Below, piece by piece: positions 54,865-64,000 of a DNA stretch of 64,000 nt (its first letter is position 1; every line of letters starts with the position of its first letter). The DNA is from Zopfochytrium polystomum. Its lineage: Eukaryota > Chytridiomycota > Chytridiomycetes > Chytridiales > Chytridiaceae. The stretch lies in NCBI GenBank assembly GCA_025765615.1, contig JAIVFJ010000197.1:1-64000 (forward strand), given 5' to 3'. A model generated the notes under the pieces. That model saw only the letters and a list, made by a program, of their open reading frames with translations, was not told where the DNA came from and ran no database searches. Made by a program: the position numbers and the translations under genes.

Positions 54865-56019
54865 CTAAAAACGAGCAAACAAACGTCTCGCACAAACTCT
54901 CCCCCTTCTCTCACCGATGCCCACGCACACGCCGGCCACTACGACAAGAAGCAAGCACAGACGCCGCATCCGCGAGCGTTTGTTATGCGCGGAAGCAGCC
55001 AGGAGCAGCTCGTTCGTCGCAGCCTCGATGTCAGTGGCTGCCGTGACGTCTGGGCTTGTTACATTCATACGGTCGCCTTTGGGAATTTTTGCGAAACAGC
55101 GTGAGTCGAGTTGCAGACGCGACTCTGAAGGAATGGCGATGTGTATACGCACCTAGCCAAAATAGATGCTCCATCCTCCTCAGTTCTGCTTCAAAGTCGC
55201 TGTATCTATCGATGGGTGCGACTGAGGAATGCGGTCGCAAAAGAGGCTGCGTCTCGTTAGTATCGTCACGATCTGCTTCTTCTCTATGGTCGGTTTCTAA
55301 ACATTAACAGGATTTTTTGGCAGCCAATCGCACAAAGACAGAAACAACAAATATATACATAAACATCCACTCAACTGTAACGCCGCTGCACGCTTCGCCT
55401 CGTGGCATCTCCGCACCGATTCCGCGGCAAGTCCAGACACGTGCTGGAACCGCTTCAGGACCTCCTGAAACTCTCGGTGCAGCTTTTCGTGCTGCGCGCG
55501 TCGGTGGTTCGAGGTGTACACCATACAGAGTATGTGCTTGAATGTTTAGCTTTCGTCGTTACCGCCCAACGACAAAGATCTCCCAAGAGAACTATAATAA
55601 AAATGTGCTCACCTTATTAAACGATGCATCGCCGACATCGCGCTCCATTATTGCCAAATCCGTCCGAGTCCGCGCGACCAAAGATCTGGCATACTCCGTC
55701 TGCGTCCTGCTGCTTCCCCAGATCTATAGTCAGCAACTGCCTCACCCAGGTCCACGTCCCCTCGCCCCCACTCTTTCCTCGCTTCTCACAGTTGACTCTT
55801 CACATCATCGGCTGCCCCCACCGCGCCGGCGTCGACCGCAGCGTCCAGGCGCTCGACGTGCGAGTGCATTATTGCGACGCTGCTTGAGATCCAGAAGACG
55901 GCGTTGGTGATGCGGTTCCTGGGCCTGAGGGTGGACAGCGCATCGTCCGCGCGAGCAGTGGACGAGGACGGGTGCCTTGCTGGGGTGGGCGAGAGGTAGG
56001 GCGGCGGTGAGCGGCGCAT
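54865..56019 (-). CDS. Syntaxin-like Qa-SNARE (290 aa)
   Basis: Exons 56019-55790, 55685-55613, 55536-55371, 55296-55153 and 55124-54865 join in frame. The N-terminal three-helix region shows ITNAVFWISSSVAIMHSHVE, VARTRTDLAIMERDV and EKLHREFQEVLKRFQ, the syntaxin Habc pattern. A SNARE-like segment follows (DFEAELRRMEHLFWL, then ATDIEAATNELLLAASAHN). Basic residues KRSRMRR precede a tail anchor, LCLLLVVVAGVCVGI. It should act in membrane fusion, with endosomal (Pep12/syntaxin-7) type suggested by EKLHREFQEVL. The central part of the SNARE helix is poorly conserved, so a splice choice there may be wrong. Confidence 0.7.
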
Positions 56020-56110
56020 GTGGACAGACTTGGGATCAATTGACTTTAGAGTTTTGCCTACTCGGTGGCGCTGTGACTGGGCCAACATTTGCAAACGAGG
56101 CCCTCATCCT

Positions 56111-57928
56111 ATGATCGACTTCCACTTTGATGACTATTCTGACGTGAAAGACAGCAGTACTCAAAAAGCGGTCGCGCAATCCCGCGCCAAAGCCTTCGTC
56201 GATCGAATCGAGCATGATTGCAGTTCAACGGACGCTGGACAGGCGACGCCGAAATCGGGTACTGTCCGCCTTCGAATCAGCTTATACAACGTGCACGACG
56301 TATGGACGAAGCTGCGCTTGGGTCTCTTTCCCTCCAGTGCCGCGGCAAACACCTTTCTCGCGGCTGTCACAATGGATCCTCGCATTTCGCTAGTCTCATC
56401 ACTCTCACCAGTACCGATGCCGCCGGCTATTCCACTCTCAATCGACTTAATCTACGACTGGGATCGGTCCTTTTCAACGGCTCCCCTGGAGGCGATCGAC
56501 ACAATGCTCTTCCGAACGGACAAAGGAACCAGCACCCACCGCTTCAGCATGGGCGATGTGGCCTGCAGGCTCTTTCCCAACAACAGAGGGCTGAGGGCGC
56601 TAACAAGGTTCCTGCCCACATGCCGCATTCGCAGTTTTAGCCTCCAAGTTACTACCGCGGACTTCAGTGCCGATCTGCTCAAGAGTCTGGTGGTAAAATC
56701 GTCGTGCGTGACTGGATTGTACGTGCTCTGGGGCTACCCGATTGATGGGGTGGAGTCGATCGCTGAAGCGGCGGCCATGAGTCCGCATTTAAAAGCGCTC
56801 CATATCACAGTCGGCGAATCTGGCCTTGAAGCCTTTGTCCAAGGCCTCGGCAGTCTTCATGGAAGTCACCTTCAGAGCTTGAGTCTCCGAATTGATCAAG
56901 GTTGGCAATCATTCGATTCGGAATCGCAAGATCGCCTTCGGCTTACGGCCGTCGCAGCCAGAATCGCTCAATTGTTCTCTTCAAACCACTTAATCTCACT
57001 AAATGTGGACCAGAAAACAGCCTTCGACGACATGTCGGTGGAGCCTATCATCACTGCCTTGGAGTCGAATAAAACGCGATCACTGCAATTTCTTCGTCTC
57101 AATTGCAACCTGGACAGTGCCATTCCCAGGTTCGCTCGAGCAGTGAAAGGCTCCCGTCTCCGGCTGCTTGGAATGAAGAGCACCGATCCGTCGCCCAGAC
57201 GCTTGGTGGACCTCATATCTATCACTGCTGGAGCACAGGAGCCGCAACTGGACGTACTTGAGGTCAACTTGACTGAAATTGCGGCGGCGTCGCGACACCC
57301 TTCTCAACCCGATTCCATGGAGGGACTGGTCGCCGCACTGCGCAACTCCTCCCTGTCCATCCTTGGAGCTCCCCTCGACCTCGAGCGCATCTGTCAAGCG
57401 AACCAAACATTCCTCCGAGTAGTTACAAGCCATGGCTCCCTTCGCTATCCGAATTTCGCAGGTGGAGTCCAAATTCCATTTCCTCTGGCGATCCGCGCCG
57501 CGCGCCGCCGCGCCGACATTCTAGCCGATGTCGTCCTCCCCTCCGCCCGTATCCTCCTCATACCTGCAACCACCAGCACCCACCGCAACACCCGCTGGCC
57601 GCCGCTGCTTTCCCGTCTTGTTCTCGACTGCAGCATGTCCGCCAGCTTCCACCCGCGGGACGCCGCCGCCGTCCTCGCGACCCTCTCCGACCGCGCCTCC
57701 ATCGGGTTCCTCGACGCCTCCGCCCAGAGCTGCTCCCCCTGCCCTTGCACCGTGCAGCCTCTTTGCGACTGCAGCACGCCCGGTCAGCACTGCTTCACCG
57801 TTTGCAACCGTACCCAGTCGAAGGCGAACGGATGGACCCCTGTGCGTGGCTGCGCTTTGTGGGAGCGCTTGTTTGTCTGGCGCTGCGCGGCGTTTTTGGA
57901 CCGCCGACGGTGCGGGGGGGCAGGGTAG
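56111..57928 (+). CDS. LRR-like protein, second member of the local family
   Basis: Open frame from 56018, but the Met at 56111 (MIDFHFDDYSD) is preferred. It aligns with MGSLDLDLVFPF of the paralogue at 8545-10398 and avoids overlap with the divergent syntaxin start at 56019. Leucine-rich segments fill residues about 150-420 (LKALHITVGESG, LQSLSLRIDQG, LQFLRLNCNLD). The C-terminal signature is RDAAAVLATLSDRASIGFLD, then a Cys-rich insertion absent from the first paralogue, and LWERLFVWRCAAFL. Single exon. Function unknown. Confidence 0.78.
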   Translation: MIDFHFDDYSDVKDSSTQKAVAQSRAKAFVDRIEHDCSSTDAGQATPKSGTVRLRISLYNVHDVWTKLRLGLFPSSAAANTFLAAVTMDPRISLVSSLSPVPMPPAIPLSIDLIYDWDRSFSTAPLEAIDTMLFRTDKGTSTHRFSMGDVACRLFPNNRGLRALTRFLPTCRIRSFSLQVTTADFSADLLKSLVVKSSCVTGLYVLWGYPIDGVESIAEAAAMSPHLKALHITVGESGLEAFVQGLGSLHGSHLQSLSLRIDQGWQSFDSESQDRLRLTAVAARIAQLFSSNHLISLNVDQKTAFDDMSVEPIITALESNKTRSLQFLRLNCNLDSAIPRFARAVKGSRLRLLGMKSTDPSPRRLVDLISITAGAQEPQLDVLEVNLTEIAAASRHPSQPDSMEGLVAALRNSSLSILGAPLDLERICQANQTFLRVVTSHGSLRYPNFAGGVQIPFPLAIRAARRRADILADVVLPSARILLIPATTSTHRNTRWPPLLSRLVLDCSMSASFHPRDAAAVLATLSDRASIGFLDASAQSCSPCPCTVQPLCDCSTPGQHCFTVCNRTQSKANGWTPVRGCALWERLFVWRCAAFLDRRRCGGAG

Positions 57929-58121
57929 CGCGCAACAGGGAAACTCTGATGCGCGAACGTGCTGGGTGAAATTTCGGATGCGCGTTGAGGGCTTGGTTTT
58001 ACCATGCAGAAGTAACGTGTGCCGATTCAACACAGCATTTTTTTTTCTTTCTTTTTTTTCTTGGTTGTCACCCCAGTTGCACTCGCCTAACCCGGTCGAC
58101 TAACAGATGGGCATCTCCTGG

Positions 58122-58191
58122 TAGGTGCGCTGTGTGGGAGCATTTGTTTGTGTGGCGCTGTGCGGCATTTGTGAACCGACGACAGGGTTAG
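58122..58191 (+). pseudogene. Duplicated C-terminal tail of the LRR-like family
   Basis: Encodes CAVWEHLFVWRCAAFVNRR and a stop, nearly the same as CALWERLFVWRCAAFLDRR at about 57850-57905, about 270 bp downstream of that gene's end. Nothing else of the gene is present. Confidence 0.8.
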
Positions 58192-58389
58192 GGCAGAGCG
58201 CAAACGAGAGAGCCTTGGAAGAAGCTTGTTGTGTTGAATGTTGCAAACCAAATAAAGAACATAATTTTGTTTTCTTTCAAGTACAAGCCCTACCCCTATC
58301 CCTACAGATTAACAGGATAGAAGTGATTAAGTCAAGTGCGTTTTCCCATCGTGGCAACCCCATCAAGATTCTTACCAATCGGAATCCAT

Positions 58390-58800
58390 ATTGTGCCGCC
58401 ACACACATGATGCTGGACAACCGCCGCCGCCCTGCCCATGCGCTCCAGCGCTGCGCCCGCCCGCCCCGGCAAGGCAGTGCCGCAGCCACGCCACGGACGG
58501 CTTCGCCCGCGGCAGCTGCTGCGGCGGTTGGGGGTTCTAGCCGAGTGTCCTGGCTCGGCGGCGTCCGTCTGCTTGCACCAAAGAAATGTCGTCGCCAAAG
58601 ACGGCCGCGAGGGGGGCGGCAGCAAGCGTGTCGGGGCTGGCTACCAGCATGGCACCGAAGTCCGCGCGAGTCCCAGCTGCACGCCGTGCTGCGCGAGGCG
58701 GTCCCTCTGGGCTGCGACGGCGCAGGTCGGTCGTGCTTGGAACGAGGATGAGTTCCAACTGCAGCAGGAACAGCAGCAGCAGCAGCATTATTAGCTGCCA
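58390..58800 (-). pseudogene. Fragment of the ankyrin-family C-terminal region
   Basis: In shifting minus-strand frames, MLVASPDTLAAAPLAAVFGD matches VLEASPDALATASLKAVVGD of the 915-residue protein (60095-62842), and WLRHCLAG matches WLRHCFGG. The middle is deleted and frames change, so it is a decayed duplicate. Confidence 0.7.
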
Positions 58801-60094
58801 TCGCATCAGTCATAGGCATACTCGTTGAGGATTGCCATCGAGCGGACAACTCTAACTTGCAAATTCTCTGGTGGAACGCAGGCAACCAATGATTTCAGCC
58901 TGTGCGCATCGTGGTTGGTGCTGTATTGGGAAGAAGACGGTGAACTAAATGCTTGCTTGGAGGCCTCTGTCGGACAGCCATAGTCCCACCCCTGAGAACC
59001 CAAAGAACACTTCGCAGCGCCGATGGAAGATCGGATCATAGCTGCAAAGCTCGTGCAAAACAGCGAGACCGAGACAAAGTGGCTGACCGAGAGCGAGAAC
59101 CCTGCCGCAACGACTGCTCGATTAGTGCTGCACAAATCGCACGACCAAAGATCGAATCGTCCGGTATCCACAGACAGGGCCGTGCGAGAAACATTCGTCC
59201 ACTTCGTGTATCAGCATAGTTGTTCGAAAAAAAATAATGAAATAATTAAAAATAGAAGACGTGCGGTTCCGGCTCTCTTCACTGGGCACGGAGCGCAAGG
59301 CCGCGCATGATGCCTTCAAGAAAAAGTTGATCGAGCCTCGGACCTACACGAGGCTCACAAGCATATAACAATATTTTTTGCTAGGCCGGAATCGAACCGA
59401 GAATGTCACCCAGCATCACCGAAGATCGAGTGTGATCAAGTAGCAAGCGAAGCGAACAAAAAGAGAACCGCATGCCCCTGCGGCACAACAGCACTTTCAT
59501 CGGAAGCCTGCAAACTTGTCCAAAACATGGTAAGGTAATCAAGGTGTGATACCCCCCTTAACCTTGAACCATCGTATGTGGCGGTGAGGTTGTTGGGAAG
59601 GTGGTTTTGGTGGGCAACGGCGGACATAAGGTGCGCACGGCGGCAGAGCTGACGGTCGGCATGATGGGGCCGCGCTGGCTCGAGTGCGAGGGAGGTGGCT
59701 GCAAGGGCGGCACGCGGCGCGCAGGCAAGACTTCGAGGAAGGAGGGAAGATCGATCAGGCTCCCCGACATCTCCTCGCGTGCCGGTACCCTGCAGCTCGT
59801 TTGTAATTCAAGTACACCCGGCCGGCACACTGCCACCCCAAGTAGCACTCGCACCGGGCAGGCGCTTCGGGTGCGTGCGTCCATTTTGCGGGAACGCATC
59901 TTTGTGATGATGATGTGCGGCGTTTCTGGGGCCGCCGCCGATGCGGACTCTTCGATCGTACGCGAAAGAATCGCCTCAGAGGAACCAGATGAAAAAAAGT
60001 ACTCACACGGTTTCGTGATTACATTCTATTTGTTAAAGCGGCAGCCCACCAAAACAAATGACGACGATAGAAGAAATCAAATCACCTCTGCAAT
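58801..60094. other. Non-coding interval with a weak tRNA-like segment
   Basis: About 1.3 kb without a supportable gene. A minus-strand segment at 59379-59445 has a GGTTCGATTCC T-loop core and partly paired ends (GCTA/TAGC) but no clear anticodon arm. Confidence 0.45.
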
Positions 60095-62842
60095 CTATGT
60101 GTCTTCCTGCATCGAAGAGGAATCCTCTAACTCGCTCCCCAACGAAATGTGAAGCCACGCCTCGTGCTCGACAACCTCCGCCGCCCTGAGCTCCAGCGCG
60201 GCGTCAACGCCGCCAAAGCAGTGCCGCAGCCACACAACAGAGTCCAGCGACCCGCGGGACACAGCAAAGTCCATCGTCTCCACCGCCGTCCGCGCGCCAC
60301 TGCGCGCGAGCATGCCCAGCATCGGGCGGAACCCGGCAAGCATCGGGTGCGCGGAAGCCGCTTCCGGGAAACCCTCACAGAGCCACTGCAGCATGGCGAA
60401 GCGAAGGTGGCGCACGCAGGATTCCATCAAAGCCGTGACGGCGCCGCGAGCGGCGAAGAGCGCTGGCCGGCGGGAGTGGAGGGATTTGAGCACCGCGACG
60501 CCGAGGCCGTCGATTGCGGCTGCGCGCTCGGACCGGTTCGCTGGCTCGTCATCCGAAGGCGCGTCCCAGAGCTCGAGCGTGTTGTCGCCAACGACGGCCT
60601 TAAGGGACGCGGTGGCGAGCGCGTCGGGGCTTGCCTCCAACACTGCGTCGAGATGCTTTGCGAGCCCGAGCTGGACGCAGCGCAACGCAAGTTGGTCGCA
60701 TTGCGCTGCGTCGCTGCAAGAGGCGACCACTACAGCCATACTGGCGACAGGCATGCCCTCCAGCGGCAGCAGATGAACGGTGGGATTGCCAGTGCGCGAC
60801 TGCTCCTCAAGGACCTTGGTCCAAAATGCTGGTACCGTTATTTCCTTCCCGCTCGCGTGCCTCTGGCTGCCGTCATCACTTTCGCCGTTGGTCCCGAGCT
60901 TCTTCCGTCGTCTGCCCTCGGCGGTCAGACCAAAATTGACTTCAAGGTACTCCACTACGTCCAGATGCCATTTGTAAAAGGCGCGCGTCGCTGCGTCACT
61001 ACTGCATCCTTCAGATCGATTTTCGTGGAGAAACTTGACCACCTCCAGATACCCTCGCTCTGCTGCCATGTCCATGGCCTTTTTGCTGCACCCCTCCTTC
61101 CGGTTCGCGTGGAGGTATTGTACCACATTCAGATGTCCGTTGCTGGCTGCTCCATTCATGGCCTCCTTAGTGCAGCCTTCGACACGACGATTGTGCAAGA
61201 ACTCGACCACGTCTAGGTGTCCCGCTGCTGCAGCTTTGTCCATTGCATCCGCTGTGAAGTTCGCAGTGTAATAGTTGTGCAGGAATTTCACAACTGCCAA
61301 ATGACCGCCCGCCGCTGCCGCATTCACAGCAGCTTTTGTGCAGCCCTCCTGGCGGTTGCTGTGCAAAAATTCGAGGACGTCCAAAAGTCCCGCGCCTGCG
61401 GCCAAGTCCATTGCCCAAGCCTCAGTCCAGCCTTCAAAGGATCGTCGATGCAAGACCTGGATGATCTCCAAGCATGCTCGTGGTACCACATGGAACCACT
61501 TGAGGATCGGCTCGTACACAGTGGCGGCCTCAAAGTCTGCCACCTCGGGACGATGTTCCAGCAGGAACTTGACCACCTCTGCTATTGCCATCAAACCCTC
61601 CCGATCCTCCGTAGACGGATACAGTGCGCCAAAGATCCCGTCCGCCGTGCAGCCCTCGGCGCGATGGGAGTGCAGGAACTTCACCACGTCAATGTGCCCA
61701 TTCTCCACTGCCCCATTCATCGCCGCGACCGTGGCCGGCGCTCCGCGCTCGTGCAAATACTCAACGACAGCAAGGTGTCCCTTCGTCGCAGCCTCGTCCA
61801 ACGCCTCGGCCACGCACTCGCTGCCGAACCTCTCCATCACCCACTCGAGCACGCGCACTCGCCCCGACTCGGCGGCCTCAGCGGCAACCTTGAGCCCAAT
61901 TTGGGTATCAAAAGGCTTGAACACGTCCGCCCACCTCAGCAAGTCAACGCGGCCGTCGCGGGCCGCGTTGTAGATAAAACCGTCGTCGATGCTGAGCGTG
62001 GGCTGCGCGGCAAAGAGCGCGACGACGCGGTGCACCGGGAGGCCGGACTGCGCAACGTCGCTCGACTCGATAGAGCACTCGCCGCGTGGTCCAGGCCGAA
62101 CGAGGTCCAGCCAGTCGCGGGCCACGGCAACAGGGTAAAGCTGGCGCACGAACCGGTCGTCTATCTTCGAATGGACAACTTCGAACATGGATCTGCTGCG
62201 GATGAGGAGGTAGTCGGGGTAGTTGAGCGACACGCCGTCGTTTAGTACCGCTGCAAAGTTCAACGCGCGGGCGGCCGTTGCTGCCGCGGCCGCGGCCTGT
62301 GTGGGTGCTGTTTTGGGATCGATGAGCAAGTTGTGGAGGTCGTGTTCGAAGATGTCGCGGCACACGGATCTGGTTCGTTCGCGATCAGCGCCGGAGCCGC
62401 CGGGGCGGAGCGGTTGGATGTCGATGCCGGACAGGAGTTGGGTAACGGGGCTGGCGAGGGCGAGCATGGTGTTTTTAAGCTCGGGTGAGAGTTTGTCCCA
62501 GTGGCTGCGGCGCACGAAGGAGGTCGTCGGAGCTTCGGCCAAGGGCCTGTGTGGGGCTGGAGCGGGGACTGGCACGGCCGTCGTGGCGGTGGGCGGTGAA
62601 TCAAGGAGCCTCAAGCTCGTGAGAAGTGTTGTCACTGCGGCGACAGCAGTTTGGAGTGCGCCAAAGTGCTCGCGGACGGGTTCGTTCGAAGAGGACGCTT
62701 CACCGCCTTTGAGGGTGGCGACTGCGGTAACAATGGCGGTGGTGGCTGCAGCTGCAGAGACGGCGGCTGCCAGCGCCTTTGCGGAGACCTGGATGGCGCG
62801 GATCTGGGCCTCGATGGCCGCCACGCCTTGCGCCGTCAGCAT
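60095..62842 (-). CDS. Ankyrin-repeat protein with F-box-like segment (915 aa)
   Basis: Single exon. The N-terminus (residues about 1-110) is Ala-rich and helical. SHWDKLSPELKNTMLALAS at about 113 resembles an F-box start. Residues about 280-660 hold about ten ankyrin-type repeats of about 33 residues in the variant GHLDVVEFLHNRRVEGCTKE, including DKAAAAGHLDVVEFLH and AAERGYLEVVKFLHENRSEG. The C-terminal 250 residues contain SLHSRRPALFAARGAVTAL and WLRHCFGGVDAALELRAAE. If the F-box is real, it would be a substrate adaptor for SCF ubiquitin ligase; this is inference. Confidence 0.85.
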   Translation of the reverse strand: MLTAQGVAAIEAQIRAIQVSAKALAAAVSAAAATTAIVTAVATLKGGEASSSNEPVREHFGALQTAVAAVTTLLTSLRLLDSPPTATTAVPVPAPAPHRPLAEAPTTSFVRRSHWDKLSPELKNTMLALASPVTQLLSGIDIQPLRPGGSGADRERTRSVCRDIFEHDLHNLLIDPKTAPTQAAAAAATAARALNFAAVLNDGVSLNYPDYLLIRSRSMFEVVHSKIDDRFVRQLYPVAVARDWLDLVRPGPRGECSIESSDVAQSGLPVHRVVALFAAQPTLSIDDGFIYNAARDGRVDLLRWADVFKPFDTQIGLKVAAEAAESGRVRVLEWVMERFGSECVAEALDEAATKGHLAVVEYLHERGAPATVAAMNGAVENGHIDVVKFLHSHRAEGCTADGIFGALYPSTEDREGLMAIAEVVKFLLEHRPEVADFEAATVYEPILKWFHVVPRACLEIIQVLHRRSFEGWTEAWAMDLAAGAGLLDVLEFLHSNRQEGCTKAAVNAAAAGGHLAVVKFLHNYYTANFTADAMDKAAAAGHLDVVEFLHNRRVEGCTKEAMNGAASNGHLNVVQYLHANRKEGCSKKAMDMAAERGYLEVVKFLHENRSEGCSSDAATRAFYKWHLDVVEYLEVNFGLTAEGRRRKKLGTNGESDDGSQRHASGKEITVPAFWTKVLEEQSRTGNPTVHLLPLEGMPVASMAVVVASCSDAAQCDQLALRCVQLGLAKHLDAVLEASPDALATASLKAVVGDNTLELWDAPSDDEPANRSERAAAIDGLGVAVLKSLHSRRPALFAARGAVTALMESCVRHLRFAMLQWLCEGFPEAASAHPMLAGFRPMLGMLARSGARTAVETMDFAVSRGSLDSVVWLRHCFGGVDAALELRAAEVVEHEAWLHISLGSELEDSSSMQEDT

Positions 62843-64000
62843 CTAATGATGATGCCCAATGGTAATGGTCCAATGGTCCAATGGTGGAGGGTGTTGTTAC
62901 GGCAGCTTCTTCGACCGACTCGACACTGGTGGTGAGAGCCAGACAGTGCCCCGTCCTCGTTGTCGTTGACAAGGTTCGCTGACCACCACGCAAGCATTCC
63001 CCTCCTCATCTCATTCCCTCATACACCCCCCCCCCCAGTGGAAGATTGCAGCAATAATAATCATCCGAAAAAGGATGCCCCCCAACTGGCCAAAATGATG
63101 GGGCAATCTTCATGAAGACCAGCGGATGCGCGTCTGATGTCTGGAGCGTGTTCGCAGCCTGGCTGTTGAATTGAAAAGGTAAGATGAGGGTGGGTGAGCG
63201 ACACAGCTGCTCGTTGACCCGCCAGCGGCGTACATGGTCTCGCTCAGGAGACCGTTGCTTCTGCAGGGAGATTCAGGCGCAAGCTCAGTGCCCACAACAA
63301 GCCGTCCTTTCGTTCAGGTTTCGTTGGATTGGGCTGATTGATAAGCGAGACTCAAGGCGGTGGATACATCACGACGAAAAGCGGTCAAGTTCTCTCCTGA
63401 ATCGGCATCTGCGTTGGTCAAGATTGGAGGCTGGTGAGGTTATGGACGGACCAAGAAGGGCATCCACTCGGCTTTTACAGTAGTACTTCTCCACCTTGTG
63501 TCTTTGTCTTTGTCTCTGTCTCTCTCTCTTTCTCATTGTCTCCAGCCAACGCCTCCAGCACATGACCACGGCCACTGGATCGACTGAGCCTGGACAGGGT
63601 CCACCACAAAAGGGTTAACACCCTCGAGGAAGGCCAAGGCAACTCAGAGGTGTTGAGTGGATTGGTGGTGGGCAGAGGCTGAGCCTCCCGAGGCAGTGGA
63701 TGCCAGAGTTGGCAGCAAGAAAGCGCTCGCACAGGGCTGCCGGCGACTGCAAACTGTGGGCATGGCGCCCTTCTCGCCGCCAGTGACCGCTCACACCAGT
63801 ACTGCGATCATGGGGTCGCATTGTATCGTCGGGGTCCACAGTGTGAGCAGCACTCCGATCACATGTGGTCCCATCTGTTTGGTGAGGGCGGGGGGGCAGC
63901 GCCGGAGGTGCACCTCCGGAGGGGCACCTCGAGGTCGAATCTTTGAAAGAGAGAAAGTTGGAGAGGAAGAGTGTGTGCGTGTGCGTTGCGTGTCATTGTG
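62843..64000. other. Non-coding interval at the right edge
   Basis: No supportable gene. Contains a C run at about 63027-63038, a CTCT-rich tract at about 63500-63540 and a perfect 18-nt palindrome at 63902-63919. Confidence 0.5.

Noticed and set aside
59379..59445. Possible tRNA gene on the minus strand
   Set aside because: Only the T-loop core and four acceptor pairs fit. The D arm and anticodon arm do not form, so it is not called as a tRNA.
59601..60152. 183-codon plus-strand frame
   Set aside because: Overlaps the 3' end of the ankyrin gene, shows no recognisable motif and no compositional bias for coding.
1..64000. Bacterial-type systems such as CRISPR arrays, restriction systems or phage defence islands
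   Set aside because: Genes are intron-bearing and eukaryotic. The only regular repeats are microsatellites, LTR arrays and protein repeats.

Overview
The window is nuclear DNA of a eukaryote, most likely an early-diverging zoosporic (chytrid-like) fungus. Seen directly: GT-AG introns mostly of 30-130 nt, intron-containing tRNA genes, a GPI-type chitin deacetylase, a GABA-B-like class C receptor, hemerythrin-like proteins, a BCS1-like AAA protein, a syntaxin, a kinesin, and GC-rich genes separated by A/T runs and CT/GA microsatellites. The phylum is inference from gene content; no rRNA or other phylogenetic marker is present.

Layout. 1-8.5 kb is gene-poor: the 5' end of a Ty3-type retrotransposon (LTR and gag), eight tRNA or tRNA-like genes (Phe, Lys, Glu, Pro, Arg, Gly, one unresolved, His) and a Ty1/copia relic. 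8.5-14.3 kb is a duplicated block: an LRR-like 617-residue protein plus a membrane-anchored kinase-like protein, then a broken second copy of the pair. 15.7-24.7 kb holds a polytopic membrane protein divergent from a 16-exon class C GPCR, and a Ser/Thr-rich GPI-type surface protein. 25.9-32.3 kb holds a class III-type alcohol dehydrogenase, one intact and two decayed members of a secreted PKFDETP-motif family, and a secreted Lys/Ala-rich protein. 32.6-34.4 kb is a dead Tc1/mariner element split by a solo LTR that itself carries a younger solo LTR.

34.8-56 kb is gene-dense: two tandem hemerythrin-like genes, NAD(P)H-hydrate dehydratase, a BCS1-like AAA ATPase, a membrane RING-H2 protein, a secreted Cys-rich protein, a kinesin with a C-terminal membrane span, an F420-dependent-oxidoreductase-like protein, a chitin deacetylase and a syntaxin. 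56-62.8 kb returns to repetitive families: a second LRR-like gene, fragments of this and of an ankyrin family, and an intact 915-residue ankyrin protein.

The most notable signals are in the LTR retrotransposon: its promoter contains long uninterrupted heat-shock-element arrays, and the 11 nt expected at the start of its RNA are exactly complementary to the sequence beside the LTR, the arrangement used for Tf1-type self-priming. Other points of interest are the membrane-anchored kinesin with an interrupted P-loop, the PKFDETP family arranged as facing decayed copies, and single-base frame breaks in G/C runs of three otherwise good genes, which may be assembly errors.
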